From Rheinheimera mangrovi (GTDB lineage: Bacteria > Pseudomonadota > Gammaproteobacteria > Enterobacterales > Alteromonadaceae), in the NCBI RefSeq assembly GCF_003990335.1, contig NZ_CP034683.1, forward strand, positions 1,936,501-2,000,500: a DNA stretch of 64,000 nucleotides. Reading direction: 5' to 3'. The first letter of the stretch is position 1; each line of letters begins with the position of its first letter. A program made the position numbers and the translations under genes. Positions 32,724 through 41,987 of this stretch are shown in pieces. The notes beneath the pieces were generated by a model. The model saw only the letters and a list, made by a program, of their open reading frames with translations. It was not told the origin of the DNA and made no database searches.

Positions 32724-34466
32724 TTAGTTCGCGTCTTTATCCTGAATTTGAAACAGTTTGTCACGAATTTGCCAAAAACGACCATCCTTGCGTGCAATGA
32801 TGGCTTGCGGTGGTTGAAACCTGTGAGACTGTTGCAGCACTTTATTGACCGAGCTTTCAGTAAAAGCCCTGTGCCTGTCGACCAAATGCGGTGGAACAAA
32901 CAAAGTTAAAAATTTTTGTTTTTGTGCTTTGGTTTGTAGGCTCCAAAACTCTGCTATTTCTGCGCCATCAGCAGAAAAATAGCTGACCTTAAGTGAAGTT
33001 TTGCCTTCTTTGGTTTGATGGCTTTGCAGCTTCATACGCGTGACATAAAGCACTAAAGCATCTTTTAAACTCAAAGCTTCTTTGAGCTTTTTGTCCGGAT
33101 CGACCAATACCAGACCACAGTCGCCACAATTGCGTGCTGCAATATCATTTTCAGCGCCACAGTCCGGACAAAACTTGGCTTTAAAGCGATAACCACAAGC
33201 TACTGGTTTAGCATCCTCGTCTTCTTTATAGCCCTGACAACGGCGGCCATAATGCTCAAGCACCAAACCTCTGTCGTCGGTTTTGCCCCAAAAGTTATTA
33301 AAAAAGCCGCATAAGGGGCAGGGTACTGTCACCAATTCTGTGCCAGGCTCTGGTCTTAGTTCGCCAATGTCAGGTTGCTCCAGATTAAAACGATTTCCGG
33401 CATAATCCAAAACCAGACAGTCGGTTTTGCCCGGGCTTAGGCGCAAGCCTCGGCCGACAATCTGCTGATACAAAGTGACAGATTCGGTCGGGCGTAAAAT
33501 CGCTATTAAATCGATATGAGGGGCATCAAAACCTGTAGTTAACACCGCCACATTGACCAGATACTTCAGCTGTTTTTGTTTAAAACTCTGGATTAATGCA
33601 TCCCGTTCTTTTTGTGGGGTGTCGCCTAAAATCAGCGCAGTTTCTGCTGCGGGTAAATAACCTAAAATCTCGCGGGCGTGTGCTGTGGTGGCCGCAAATA
33701 TCATGACGCCAGTGCGGCTTTGGGCATGTTGTATCACTTGGTGAATAATTTGTGGGGTGGCGCGCTGCTGCTGGTTAATGCGTAAATCCAGATCAGCTTC
33801 TTTAAAATAACCACTGGCCGTGGGTTTTAAGCCAGCAAAGTCGTAACTTAATACTGGCGCATCCATCAGTACGGCCGGAGTTAAATACCCTTCGCCTAAT
33901 AAAAAACGGATAGGCAAATCAAAAATACAGTATTTAAAAAAGCGCGGTTCGGTGGTGCGGATCAGACCACGGCTATGGTACTGATAAATCCAACCAGACC
34001 CTAAGCGGTAGGGCGTCGCTGTTAAGCCAAGCACTTTTAAATCCGGGTTTTGTGCTTGTAATGCACGAATGACTTTTAAGTAACTGCTGTCTTCGTCATC
34101 ACCCACCCTATGGCACTCATCGATGACCAGTAAGCTGTATTGTTCAGTAAATTCAGTCAGATTTCTTGCCACCGACTGCACTGAGGCAAACACCACTTTG
34201 GCTGCGGTTTCTTTGCGGCCGAGACTGGCAGAAAAAATAGCGGCTTCTAAGCCATAACTTTGGTATTTAGCGTGATTTTGTTCCACTAGCTCTTTGACAT
34301 GAGCTAATACCAGCACACGGCCACGAGCCAAACGTGCCAGTTCCGCTATCACCAAACTTTTGCCTGCACCTGTGGGCAATACCAATACGGCTGCTTCTGG
34401 CTTTTGACGGAAATGCACTAAAACGGCTTTAACCGCTTGTTGTTGATAGTCACGAAGTTGCAGCAT
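32724..34466 (-). CDS. radD: RadD (YejH) superfamily II DNA repair helicase
   Basis: A 580-residue DEAD/DEAH-type ATPase; E. coli RadD is 586. It has the Q-like LRDYQQQAV start, Walker A LPTGAGKS (residues 30-37), the DECH box LLVIDECHRVGDD (about 113), motif III LGLTATPYRLGSG, and motif VI YQQIVGRGLRLSPGK. The C-terminal region carries zinc-ribbon cysteine pairs (VPCPLCGFF, RRCQG, VACGYRFKAKFCPDCG, NCGDCG), a mark of RadD. RadD works with RecA/SSB in double-strand break repair and removal of crossover intermediates. It stands alone on the minus strand, with a dispersed repeat upstream. Confidence 0.9.
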   Translation of the reverse strand: MLQLRDYQQQAVKAVLVHFRQKPEAAVLVLPTGAGKSLVIAELARLARGRVLVLAHVKELVEQNHAKYQSYGLEAAIFSASLGRKETAAKVVFASVQSVARNLTEFTEQYSLLVIDECHRVGDDEDSSYLKVIRALQAQNPDLKVLGLTATPYRLGSGWIYQYHSRGLIRTTEPRFFKYCIFDLPIRFLLGEGYLTPAVLMDAPVLSYDFAGLKPTASGYFKEADLDLRINQQQRATPQIIHQVIQHAQSRTGVMIFAATTAHAREILGYLPAAETALILGDTPQKERDALIQSFKQKQLKYLVNVAVLTTGFDAPHIDLIAILRPTESVTLYQQIVGRGLRLSPGKTDCLVLDYAGNRFNLEQPDIGELRPEPGTELVTVPCPLCGFFNNFWGKTDDRGLVLEHYGRRCQGYKEDEDAKPVACGYRFKAKFCPDCGAENDIAARNCGDCGLVLVDPDKKLKEALSLKDALVLYVTRMKLQSHQTKEGKTSLKVSYFSADGAEIAEFWSLQTKAQKQKFLTLFVPPHLVDRHRAFTESSVNKVLQQSHRFQPPQAIIARKDGRFWQIRDKLFQIQDKDAN

Positions 34467-34519
34467 AAGGATGGTTTACGCAAGAAGAAGGGGCCAGTTA
34501 CAGCCCCTTTGATAACAAC

Positions 34520-34704
34520 TATACCCAAAGTAATTGGAGTTACAGGGAGGCGACAAAAGCGTGAGACCCCAGGAGCATAGTTTACCTATGTGGTAATTGG
34601 ATTGAAGCGAGAGCTCGCAGCTCACGCCAACCATCATACGCCACAAACTTCTGGGGCGAGAGCACGCAGTCAACAATGCTGCAGCTTCAAGTACAAAGGG
34701 TATA
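34520..34704 (+). repeat. dispersed TIR-bounded repeat, copy 1
   Basis: 185 bases bounded by TATACCC (34520) and GGGTATA (34704). The body contains AAAGTAATTGGAGTTACAGG, GGCGACAAAAGCGTGAGACC and GAGCATAGTT-TACCTATGTG. It then has CGCAGTCAACAATGCTGCAG and CTTCAAGTACAAA, the same order as the copies at 58853 and, inverted, 41601. It has about 60 extra bases compared with the copy at 58853. No open reading frame is credible, so it resembles a non-autonomous miniature element. Confidence 0.75.
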
Positions 34705-34711
34705 AGGAATA

Positions 34712-34963
34712 TTACTGAATACCGTGGTTTGAGAAAACTGTCGCACGGTCGGCCAAGAAAGTGATTTTGATATTTTTTTCATCATCTCCCCAGCGGCAGC
34801 TTTTAGTGCCAACAGCTTCATCACAATGAGTAGCTGTGCCTAAAATTCCGGTTACTTCGTCGTATGTCATACCGGCTTTCACCTGATTGTAATTGTCTTG
34901 TGTTAGTTTGCTACATGCTCCAATAAGGGTTAGCGCTGCTAACAAAACCACGATTTTTTTCAT
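34712..34963 (-). CDS. small lipoprotein, DUF3862/BamE-like
   Basis: An 83-residue lipoprotein: MKKIVVLLAALTLIGAC with lipobox IGAC, then NYNQVKAGMTYDEVTGILG. That motif is shared by DUF3862 and SmpA/OmlA (BamE-like) small envelope lipoproteins. A pair of cysteines (HCDEAVGTKSC) probably forms a disulfide. The last beta strands (KNIKITFLADRATVFSNHG) complete the small alpha/beta fold. It lies downstream of csiV on the same strand with 27 bases between, perhaps as the last gene of the mfd-csiV run. Confidence 0.82.
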   Translation of the reverse strand: MKKIVVLLAALTLIGACSKLTQDNYNQVKAGMTYDEVTGILGTATHCDEAVGTKSCRWGDDEKNIKITFLADRATVFSNHGIQ

Positions 34964-34990
34964 AACAGATTCCTTGTGTTATTTAACTAT

Positions 34991-36085
34991 TTAAGGTGTT
35001 GTTGCCACAGTTGCCTCTGGCGGGGTAAAACGTTTTACCTGAATAATCAGCCCTAAACGTGGGTGATCCAGATAGTGAATTTGACCTAAGGTTAAACGGG
35101 CGCTTTGTTTCACTGCAATTTGTGCCGGCTGAGTTGCGTCATCGGTCTGGCGCAGATAAAAAGTACCGTCAAATTGGATAAAGCGACCCAAACGTAACTG
35201 AACTAAAGAATCAAATTGCCATGGACTGTACCACAATTGCAAGCTGCTCTGACCTTGCTGCACTGCGGCTAACTGTTGCTGCACTTGCTGCATCAAATCA
35301 ATAGTCTGCTCAGTTTCTGTTGCTGCTTCATTCTGATACACCCCAGCATACCAGTGACTGCGGCTATTGCGACCCGAGACTAAAGGCTGGCGCCAAGCAG
35401 TATGCAATAGCAGTTGTTTCCCTGCTTCACGCTGTAGTTGATAGGCGAGGTTTTTCAGTTGCAGATCATTAGCACCGACCAGATAAGCATTGTCTTTTGC
35501 TACACCGTCACCGGTAAAAGTAGCTGGAATTTGCGCTGGTGCAGGCAGTTGCAAGGCCAGCTCTTCTGAAGTTAAGGCCCGGCTGGTTAACTGGCCATCC
35601 AGATCCCATTGTTCCATCTGACAATTCTGGAAATTCAGTTGGAACAAAGACGCTACTGCAGGTTCTGGTTCTAATTGTACATCTAATGAATCTTCCGCCA
35701 CCACAGTCTGCTGATTTTGTTTACTTTGCTGATGTTCAGTTAAAAGCTGCTGAATTTGCTGCTGCACTGTGACCGACACAGTGGCAGAAACAGGAGCCGC
35801 AACAGCAGGCGCTGTTGTATCAGATGCCGCAGGAGTGGGGGCGCAAGCAGGAACAGCTTTGATTAAATCCGCGACTGCAGGCTGCACCAGTGGGCGCATT
35901 AAATCCATTGCATTGCTGGTTTTAAGCTCCTGAGTTGGCGCTTCAAACTGTTCTTTTAAACTGGTGTTGGCACTGCGGCTAAAAGCGATCAGTTCAATTT
36001 CATACCAGCTATTGGCAATGGCTGTGCTGGTGGTACATAAAGCCACTAACGCCAAACCCAGCGATGTTAAACGCAGATGTTTCAT
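34991..36085 (-). CDS. csiV: CsiV-family periplasmic protein
   Basis: A 364-residue exported protein (signal peptide cut near STAIANS). It begins mature with WYEIELIAFSRS and ends with IHYLDHPRLGLIIQVKRF, both characteristic of the CsiV family. In Vibrio cholerae CsiV binds peptidoglycan and supports cell shape and the LpoA-PBP1A system. The middle is low complexity (Ala, Gln, Thr, Pro). Its start overlaps the mfd stop by four bases (ATGA), the same neighbour pair seen in other gammaproteobacteria. Confidence 0.83.
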   Translation of the reverse strand: MKHLRLTSLGLALVALCTTSTAIANSWYEIELIAFSRSANTSLKEQFEAPTQELKTSNAMDLMRPLVQPAVADLIKAVPACAPTPAASDTTAPAVAAPVSATVSVTVQQQIQQLLTEHQQSKQNQQTVVAEDSLDVQLEPEPAVASLFQLNFQNCQMEQWDLDGQLTSRALTSEELALQLPAPAQIPATFTGDGVAKDNAYLVGANDLQLKNLAYQLQREAGKQLLLHTAWRQPLVSGRNSRSHWYAGVYQNEAATETEQTIDLMQQVQQQLAAVQQGQSSLQLWYSPWQFDSLVQLRLGRFIQFDGTFYLRQTDDATQPAQIAVKQSARLTLGQIHYLDHPRLGLIIQVKRFTPPEATVATTP

Positions 36086-39000
36086 GATGCTCCTGTCTGA
36101 TGTTTAGCAAAGTCTTCCAGCATATAGCTGACAAAGGCGAATCTGCTGTTCGTATCAGGTAAATCTTTGATAAATTTCAGTTTACTGCCACCTTCAAGCT
36201 TAAAGACTTTTGATTGCGTCTGGATCAGCTGAATAATGTAAGACGGGTTCACTGAAGTCCGTTCGGCGAATTCTAGCACACCACCTTTGCTGTTGGCTTC
36301 CAGTCGTTTAATGCCAAGCTGCTGAGCCTGCATTTTTAACTCTGTGATTTTGACTAAGTTTTTCGCCGCATCCGGCAATAAGCCAAAACGGTCGATCAAT
36401 TCTACCTGCACATCATCCAGTTCCTGCTCGTCTCGACAGGAGGCTAAACGTTTGTAAAAGGACAAACGTAAGCTGACATCCGGAATATAAGAATCTGGCA
36501 GCAGAGCAGGCAGCTTCATATCCAGTTCGGTTTGTTGGGTCAACAGCGCATCCAGACTAGGTTCTTTACCCGCTTTTAACGCTTCAACCGCTTGTTCCAG
36601 CATTTCCATATACAAACTAAAGCCGACAGATTCAATCTGGCCACTTTGCTCATCCCCCAACAGTTCGCCTGCACCACGAATTTCCATATCCTGACTGGCC
36701 AGTGCAAAACCAGCGCCTAAATCTTCCAAAGCGGAAATAGCTTCGAGGCGTTTTTCCGCATCTTTGGTTAAGCGTTTTGGTGGCGGAGTTAACAAATAGG
36801 CATAGGCCTGATGGTGCGAGCGACCAACCCGACCGCGTAACTGGTGCAATTGCGCCAGACCAAAATTATCGGCTCTGTTGATAATAATGGTATTGGCAGT
36901 GGGCACGTCTATGCCGGTTTCGATAATGGTGGAACAGAGCAACAGATTAAAACGCTGATGGTAAAAATCAGCCATGATCTGTTCCAGTTCACGTTCCCGC
37001 ATTTGGCCATGGGCTATGCCAATCAAAGCTTCAGGCAGCAGTGTGGCTAAATCTGCCGCCGTTTTTTCTATGCTGGCGACATCGTTATGCAGGAAATACA
37101 CCTGGCCGCCACGGGAAATTTCCCGCAGTACAGCTTCCCGTATTAAGCCTTCTTCATGCTCGCGCACAAAGGTTTTCACCGCCAAACGTTTGGCCGGCGG
37201 AGTAGCAATAATAGACAAATCGCGCATGCCTGACATCGACATGTTTAAGGTTCGTGGAATAGGGGTGGCCGTTAAAGTCAGAATGTCGATATTGGCGCGT
37301 AGCGCTTTGATTTTATCTTTTTGCCGCACACCAAAACGGTGTTCTTCGTCGACAATCAATAAGCCCAGATCTTTAAAACGAATATCGTCCTGCAGCAGTT
37401 TATGAGTGCCTATTAAAATATCCACTTTGCCTTGTTCGGTCTCGTCCAGTATGGCTTTTTGCTCTTTGGCGCTGATAAAGCGCGACAGCACTGCCACTTT
37501 GACTGGCCAGTTGGCAAAACGATCGCGGAAGTTTTCGAAGTGCTGCTGCGCCAAAAGCGTGGTTGGCACCAAAACCGCCACTTGTTTGTTGTCATTAACT
37601 GCAACAAAAGCCGCGCGCATCGCTACTTCTGTTTTACCAAAACCCACGTCACCGCAGACCAGACGGTCCATAGCGCGTTCAGCCTGCATATCGGCCAGCA
37701 CTGCTGCTATAGCGTCAAGCTGATCGACAGTCTCTTTATAAGGGAAACCGTCGGCAAAAATTTCGTATTGTTCAGCGTCCAGTTTGAAACCATAACCGGT
37801 TTGAGCGGCGCGCTGGGCGTATACATCCAGTAATTCTGCCGCCACATCCCGCACTTTTTCTGCTGCTTTACGCCGGGCTTTTTCCCAGCTGTCGTTGCCA
37901 AGTTTATGCAGCGGCGCATTGTCCTGATCAGAACCTGTGTAACGGCTGATTAAATGCAGGGACGACACAGGCACATACAACTTGCTGCCACCTGCGTATT
38001 CAATGGTCACAAACTCAGCGCTGATGCCAGCCGCATCCAGCACCTGCAGCCCCTGATAACGGCCTATACCATGCTGTAAATGCACCACAGGTTGGCCAAC
38101 AGACAACTCGGCCAGATTGCGGATTATGGTATCGCCGGAGATTTGTTGGCTGTGTTTACGTTTACGTCTTTGGGTAACTTTTTGGCCAAATAATTCGTTT
38201 TCGCTGACTAAAGCTAAAGGCTCTTCACCCGCTTTGGTTTTGCCGGATTTAAGCAGACAGCCTTGCTCTAACGAGCCAATGACTATGCCTAAATCCACCT
38301 GGTCTGTTAAAAATTCTTCCACCGAGGCAAATTGCTGCAAACGAATTTGATTACGCTGCATTAGCTGTAACAAGCTTTCGCGGCGGCCTTCAGATTCAAC
38401 AAAAAACAGCACACGGCCTTGCTGTTTTTTGATATCGACAATAAATTGCTGTAGCTTTTCCAGCGGATTTTTCAGCTGATGATTCACCGTCAGTTCTGGC
38501 AAATCAGCAACAGCAGCATTGGATTGTCCGGCGCGCTCGGGCAATTCGGCCCGGCTTAAACGTAAACGTGGCCACTGTTTTAACTGAGCAAAAAACTCAT
38601 CGACCGCTAAATACAATTCCTGCGGTTTTAAAATGGGTTTCAGTAAGTCGATGGCCCTGTCCTGATACCGACGTTGCAAGTCGTGCCAGAAACGTTCTGC
38701 TGCAGCTTCTAAATCACCTACAGCCATCATCACTGTTTGTTTTGGTAACATCGAAAATAACGGCGCAGACTGCTCTGCAAAGAGCGGCAGGTAATATTCA
38801 ATACCAGCAGGCATCAAACCCTGACTGACCTGCATATAGAGCGATTCTTTTTCACTACGCGCCGGAAAACGCTCGCGATAACGAATACGGAAACGTTCTA
38901 TTGCTGCTTTATCCTGCGGGAATTCGTGGGCAGGCAAAAGTTCGATTTCATCAACCTGTTGCACTGTGCGCTGATTGTCCGGATCAAACAGGCGAATGCC

Positions 39001-39579
39001 GTCAATTTCGTCATCTAAAAAGTCGATGCGATAAGGCAGGCTGCTGCCCATAGGGTACAAGTCCAGCAAGGAGCCGCGTACTGAAAACTCACCATGTTCC
39101 ATCACCTGATCCACAGCACGATAACCCACTGCGGCCAATTGCTGACGCAGTGCCGTTAAATCCAGTTGCTGGCCTTTTTTCAGCACCAGACTGTACTGCT
39201 GCAAATAACTGGCGTCTGTTAACCGCAGCAGGGCCGTATTCAGTGGCACTATCACTATGCCATGTTGCAATCGTGGCAGGCTGTACAGGGTTTTTATGCG
39301 CTGAGAAATAATGTCCTGATGCGGTGAAAATACATCATAAGGCAAGGTTTCCCAGTCAGGAAAAGTCCATACATCGGTAGCGTTTTCATGGAAAAACACC
39401 ATCAGCTCCTGCTCTAGGCGAAGGGCTGTAGTGGTGTCTGGCACTATGACAACATAAAGGCCTTTCTGGCGCTGATACAGCTGATAAATAGCCCAGGGCA
39501 AGGCGGCGCCAGATAGACGGCCCCATTGTTTTTGATCGGTGCTGGAGGTGGGCGCTGGTAATGCTTCAATGCGGATCAT
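36082..39579 (-). CDS. mfd: transcription-repair coupling factor Mfd
   Basis: A 1,165-residue translocase (E. coli 1,148) that removes stalled RNA polymerase and recruits UvrA. In order, there is an N-terminal UvrB-like module, the RNA-polymerase interaction domain (VVHLQHGIGRYQGLQ, about residue 500) and the motor domain. The motor domain has Walker A CGDVGFGKTEVA near 641, DEEHRFG near 745 and TLTATPIPRTLNM. The translocation-in-repair motif region follows (QLHQLRGRVGRSHHQAYAY), and the C-terminal D7 domain ends the protein. No disruption is seen. It is co-transcribed with csiV. Confidence 0.97.
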   Translation of the reverse strand: MIRIEALPAPTSSTDQKQWGRLSGAALPWAIYQLYQRQKGLYVVIVPDTTTALRLEQELMVFFHENATDVWTFPDWETLPYDVFSPHQDIISQRIKTLYSLPRLQHGIVIVPLNTALLRLTDASYLQQYSLVLKKGQQLDLTALRQQLAAVGYRAVDQVMEHGEFSVRGSLLDLYPMGSSLPYRIDFLDDEIDGIRLFDPDNQRTVQQVDEIELLPAHEFPQDKAAIERFRIRYRERFPARSEKESLYMQVSQGLMPAGIEYYLPLFAEQSAPLFSMLPKQTVMMAVGDLEAAAERFWHDLQRRYQDRAIDLLKPILKPQELYLAVDEFFAQLKQWPRLRLSRAELPERAGQSNAAVADLPELTVNHQLKNPLEKLQQFIVDIKKQQGRVLFFVESEGRRESLLQLMQRNQIRLQQFASVEEFLTDQVDLGIVIGSLEQGCLLKSGKTKAGEEPLALVSENELFGQKVTQRRKRKHSQQISGDTIIRNLAELSVGQPVVHLQHGIGRYQGLQVLDAAGISAEFVTIEYAGGSKLYVPVSSLHLISRYTGSDQDNAPLHKLGNDSWEKARRKAAEKVRDVAAELLDVYAQRAAQTGYGFKLDAEQYEIFADGFPYKETVDQLDAIAAVLADMQAERAMDRLVCGDVGFGKTEVAMRAAFVAVNDNKQVAVLVPTTLLAQQHFENFRDRFANWPVKVAVLSRFISAKEQKAILDETEQGKVDILIGTHKLLQDDIRFKDLGLLIVDEEHRFGVRQKDKIKALRANIDILTLTATPIPRTLNMSMSGMRDLSIIATPPAKRLAVKTFVREHEEGLIREAVLREISRGGQVYFLHNDVASIEKTAADLATLLPEALIGIAHGQMRERELEQIMADFYHQRFNLLLCSTIIETGIDVPTANTIIINRADNFGLAQLHQLRGRVGRSHHQAYAYLLTPPPKRLTKDAEKRLEAISALEDLGAGFALASQDMEIRGAGELLGDEQSGQIESVGFSLYMEMLEQAVEALKAGKEPSLDALLTQQTELDMKLPALLPDSYIPDVSLRLSFYKRLASCRDEQELDDVQVELIDRFGLLPDAAKNLVKITELKMQAQQLGIKRLEANSKGGVLEFAERTSVNPSYIIQLIQTQSKVFKLEGGSKLKFIKDLPDTNSRFAFVSYMLEDFAKHQTGAS

Positions 39580-39603
39580 CAGGGAGATTCTTTACTCGTT
39601 ATC

Positions 39604-39628
39604 AAAAGACCGTTGGTTAATACGGTCT
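39604..39628 (-). terminator. hairpin after the PilZ gene
   Basis: On the minus strand AGACCGT and ACGGTCT form a seven-base stem followed by TTTTG, between the PilZ gene and mfd; it probably ends PilZ-gene transcription. Confidence 0.55.
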
Positions 39629-39666
39629 ATGTTGTTATTTGGGTTTAGCTGTTTGAGTTCAGCTTT

Positions 39667-40302
39667 TTATTGCTGGCTTTGCTGTGCTTGTTGCTGGCGC
39701 AGTTCAGCTTTGCGTTTTAGTTGCCTGGATTGCTCATGCAAACTGGCTCTGACCACCATATCTCTGTCTTCATCGCGAATGCGGCGAAACAATATTTTTA
39801 CCAGATAACCGGGCTGTGACTCTGACCGCTGTTGCTCAATCACTTCCAATACCTGACCCAAGCAATATAAAGCACCGTCATTATTATCCAGAAAGAGTTT
39901 TACTTCGTAAACCTGACCTTGTTCTACCGCCTCATCCATCCAGACTTGTACGCCTGAACCGCCGTAACTGAACGTATGAAAACGTTGCTTGGGATCGTCC
40001 TGCGAGCGCAGCACGTAGTGGGTTAACGCATCGAGTTTACGGGCTTGTTGTTGTAAATAATGAGCCAAATCGATGGATAAATCTTTTACTGCATTAAAAG
40101 TGCGAATGGAGGAGTTATTTAGCAGACTTAACTCGCTGGTCATTTTAAAGGCGTCAGGAATAAGGCGTAAAAATCCGTCCTGATCCGGCAATGGTTCAAA
40201 AAATGGCACTAAATTGACAGTGGTCTGATGCTCAATCTGAAAGTAGTCCGAAAATTCATCGGCTAATTCTGTGGCTATATCTATATTGCCTGGCTGTTGC
40301 AT
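39667..40302 (-). CDS. PilZ domain-containing protein
   Basis: A 211-residue cytoplasmic protein. The C-terminal half (about residues 110-190) has the pattern of a PilZ domain, a c-di-GMP-binding beta-barrel: FHTFSYGGSGVQVWMDEA and a VKLFLDNNDGALYCLGQVLEV strand pair, then YLVKILFRRIRDEDRDMVV. The canonical RxxxR motif is not obvious, so ligand binding is uncertain. The N-terminal half is helical. It ends in a Gln-rich tail. It sits between mfd and lolC, a place where similar PilZ genes occur in related genomes (from memory). Divergent from lolC. Confidence 0.72.
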   Translation of the reverse strand: MQQPGNIDIATELADEFSDYFQIEHQTTVNLVPFFEPLPDQDGFLRLIPDAFKMTSELSLLNNSSIRTFNAVKDLSIDLAHYLQQQARKLDALTHYVLRSQDDPKQRFHTFSYGGSGVQVWMDEAVEQGQVYEVKLFLDNNDGALYCLGQVLEVIEQQRSESQPGYLVKILFRRIRDEDRDMVVRASLHEQSRQLKRKAELRQQQAQQSQQ

Positions 40303-40388
40303 AAGGATACCTCGGGTAGCAAGCTTGTAACCTTAACGGATAATCACTATTATCGCAGCAATTTCTTCACCAACCCAAGTGGAAGTCT

Positions 40389-41600
40389 GTGAAAAGCCTG
40401 CAATTGCCCCTGAGTGTCCGTATTGGTTTACGCTATAGCCAAAGCCGGAAAGGCCATGGCTTTTTATCCTTTATTACGCTGTTTTCTGTCACAGGTATTT
40501 TTTTAGGTGTGATGGCTCTGACTATTGTCAGCTCGGTAATGAATGGTTTTGAAGCTGAACTGAAAAAGCGCATCCTTGGTGTGATACCGCACTTGATAGT
40601 ACAAAGTGAGACTACTCAACAACTTGATATCAATGCTTTGCAGCAAAGGTATCCGCAAATTATTCAGGCCACGCCTTATTTGCAGCTCGAAGCTTTAGTA
40701 CAAAGCCCGGGGCAGCTGACCGCTGTGTTATTGCAGGGCATTGAACCAACACAAATCCCGGCCTTTTTGCAGCAGTCTTTGGTGGCAGGTGACTGGTCTG
40801 ATTTAACCGAACAACCTTATTCGGTAATTTTAGGTGCAGGTCTGGCTGATGAGCTAAAGGTTGGGCCAGGTCAACAAATTCGTTTGTTACTGGCCGAAGG
40901 TGGCAGTTTTACGCCTATGGGCTGGTTACCACGCCAGCGCTTATTTACTGTGGCAGGCTTAATTAATACCGGCTCAGTAGTAGATAACGGTGTGGCCTTA
41001 GTGCATTTGCCGGATTTAAAACGTCTTGGCAGCAAAGCAAAAGATGCGGAGCAGTGGCGTTTAAGTTTAACTGAACCTTTTGCTGCTCCGGCTTTAGCCG
41101 ACGAAATTCATCAGTTTCCCGCCGTTGCTAAGGTGACAGATTGGCGCGACAGTCATGGCAAATTGTTTTCTGCTGTGGCTATGGAAAAAGCCATGATGTG
41201 GCTGATGTTGTTATTAATAGTTGCAGTGGCGGCTTTTAATATAGTGTCTGCGCTGGTGATGATGGTGACAGAAAAACAACGAGAAGTAGCCATTTTAAAA
41301 ACTCAGGGCATGACTGATGCACAGCTTTTCACCGTTTTTGCCGTGCAAGGCATGAATAACGGGCTGTTGGGTACTTTAAGTGGCGCTGTGGCTGGTATTG
41401 TAGTTGCGTGGCAACTGAATGATATTTTGTCGTTTTTGGGCATTAGTGTGGTTGCTGGTGTGGCATTGCCAGTGGATATTCAGCCAGTGCAAATTTTCTT
41501 TATCATAGTATGCGCTTTAGTGCTGACGGCATTGGCTGTGGTTTATCCAGCCTGGCGGGCGGTGCAAGTACAACCTGCAGAGATTCTCCGGGATGAATAG
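40389..41600 (+). CDS. lolC: LolC, lipoprotein-releasing ABC permease
   Basis: A 403-residue permease of the LolCDE complex that lifts outer-membrane lipoproteins out of the inner membrane and hands them to LolA. There is one N-terminal span (FLSFITLFSVTGIFLGVMALT), a large periplasmic domain and three C-terminal spans. SVMNGFEAELKKRILG and the coupling-helix region VMMVTEKQREVAILKTQGM are characteristic. The GTG start at 40389 has GGAAG upstream. Its stop TAG overlaps the start of a repeat-derived frame that fills the gap to lolD. Confidence 0.95.
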   Translation: MKSLQLPLSVRIGLRYSQSRKGHGFLSFITLFSVTGIFLGVMALTIVSSVMNGFEAELKKRILGVIPHLIVQSETTQQLDINALQQRYPQIIQATPYLQLEALVQSPGQLTAVLLQGIEPTQIPAFLQQSLVAGDWSDLTEQPYSVILGAGLADELKVGPGQQIRLLLAEGGSFTPMGWLPRQRLFTVAGLINTGSVVDNGVALVHLPDLKRLGSKAKDAEQWRLSLTEPFAAPALADEIHQFPAVAKVTDWRDSHGKLFSAVAMEKAMMWLMLLLIVAVAAFNIVSALVMMVTEKQREVAILKTQGMTDAQLFTVFAVQGMNNGLLGTLSGAVAGIVVAWQLNDILSFLGISVVAGVALPVDIQPVQIFFIIVCALVLTALAVVYPAWRAVQVQPAEILRDE

Positions 41601-41897
41601 TTTCCTCGTCGTCCTTGAAGCTGCAGCTTTGTTGACTGCGCGCTTTCGCCCCGGTCACATAGGTGAACTATGCTCCCGGGGTCTCAATCCCTTGTCGTCG
41701 CGCTGCAACTCCAATGACTTAGAGGAAACCTCGTCGGTGGAAGCTGCAGCTTTGTTGACTGCGCGCTTTCGCCCCGGTCACATAGGTGAACTATGCTCCC
41801 GGGGTCTCAATCCCTTGTCGTCGCGCTGCAACTCCAATGACTTAGAGGAAACCTCGTCGGTGGAAGCTGCAGCTTTGTTGACTGCGCGCTTTCGCCC
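41601..41897 (-). repeat. tandem 123-bp copies of the dispersed repeat inside the lol operon
   Basis: Two full units of exactly 123 bases (starting at 41617 and 41740) and a third partial unit (41863-41897). Unit ends read GAAGCTGCAG. The units are inverted copies of the dispersed element seen at 34520 and 58853, sharing TTGTTGACTGCG, CACATAGGTGAACTATGCTC and GGGGTCTC. The first two are almost identical, so the tandem duplication is recent. Confidence 0.85.
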
Positions 41898-41920
41898 AAA
41901 CACAGGTTTATGTGCAAGAC

Positions 41921-41945
41921 GGGCGGGTACAAGACCCGCCCCTAC
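41921..41945 (-). repeat. REP-type palindrome with GTAG head
   Basis: On the minus strand: GTAG, then GGGCGGG-TCTTGTA-CCCGCCC. It is the inverted counterpart of the copy at 29994-30018, differing mainly in the loop. It lies 43 bases before the lolD start. Confidence 0.8.
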
Positions 41946-41987
41946 AGTGTCGTCGCGCTGTAATATCAATTTTTTGGATAGAATCTA

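Noticed and set aside
36974..37833. Plus-strand frames within mfd
   Set aside because: Shadows of the conserved mfd motor domain.
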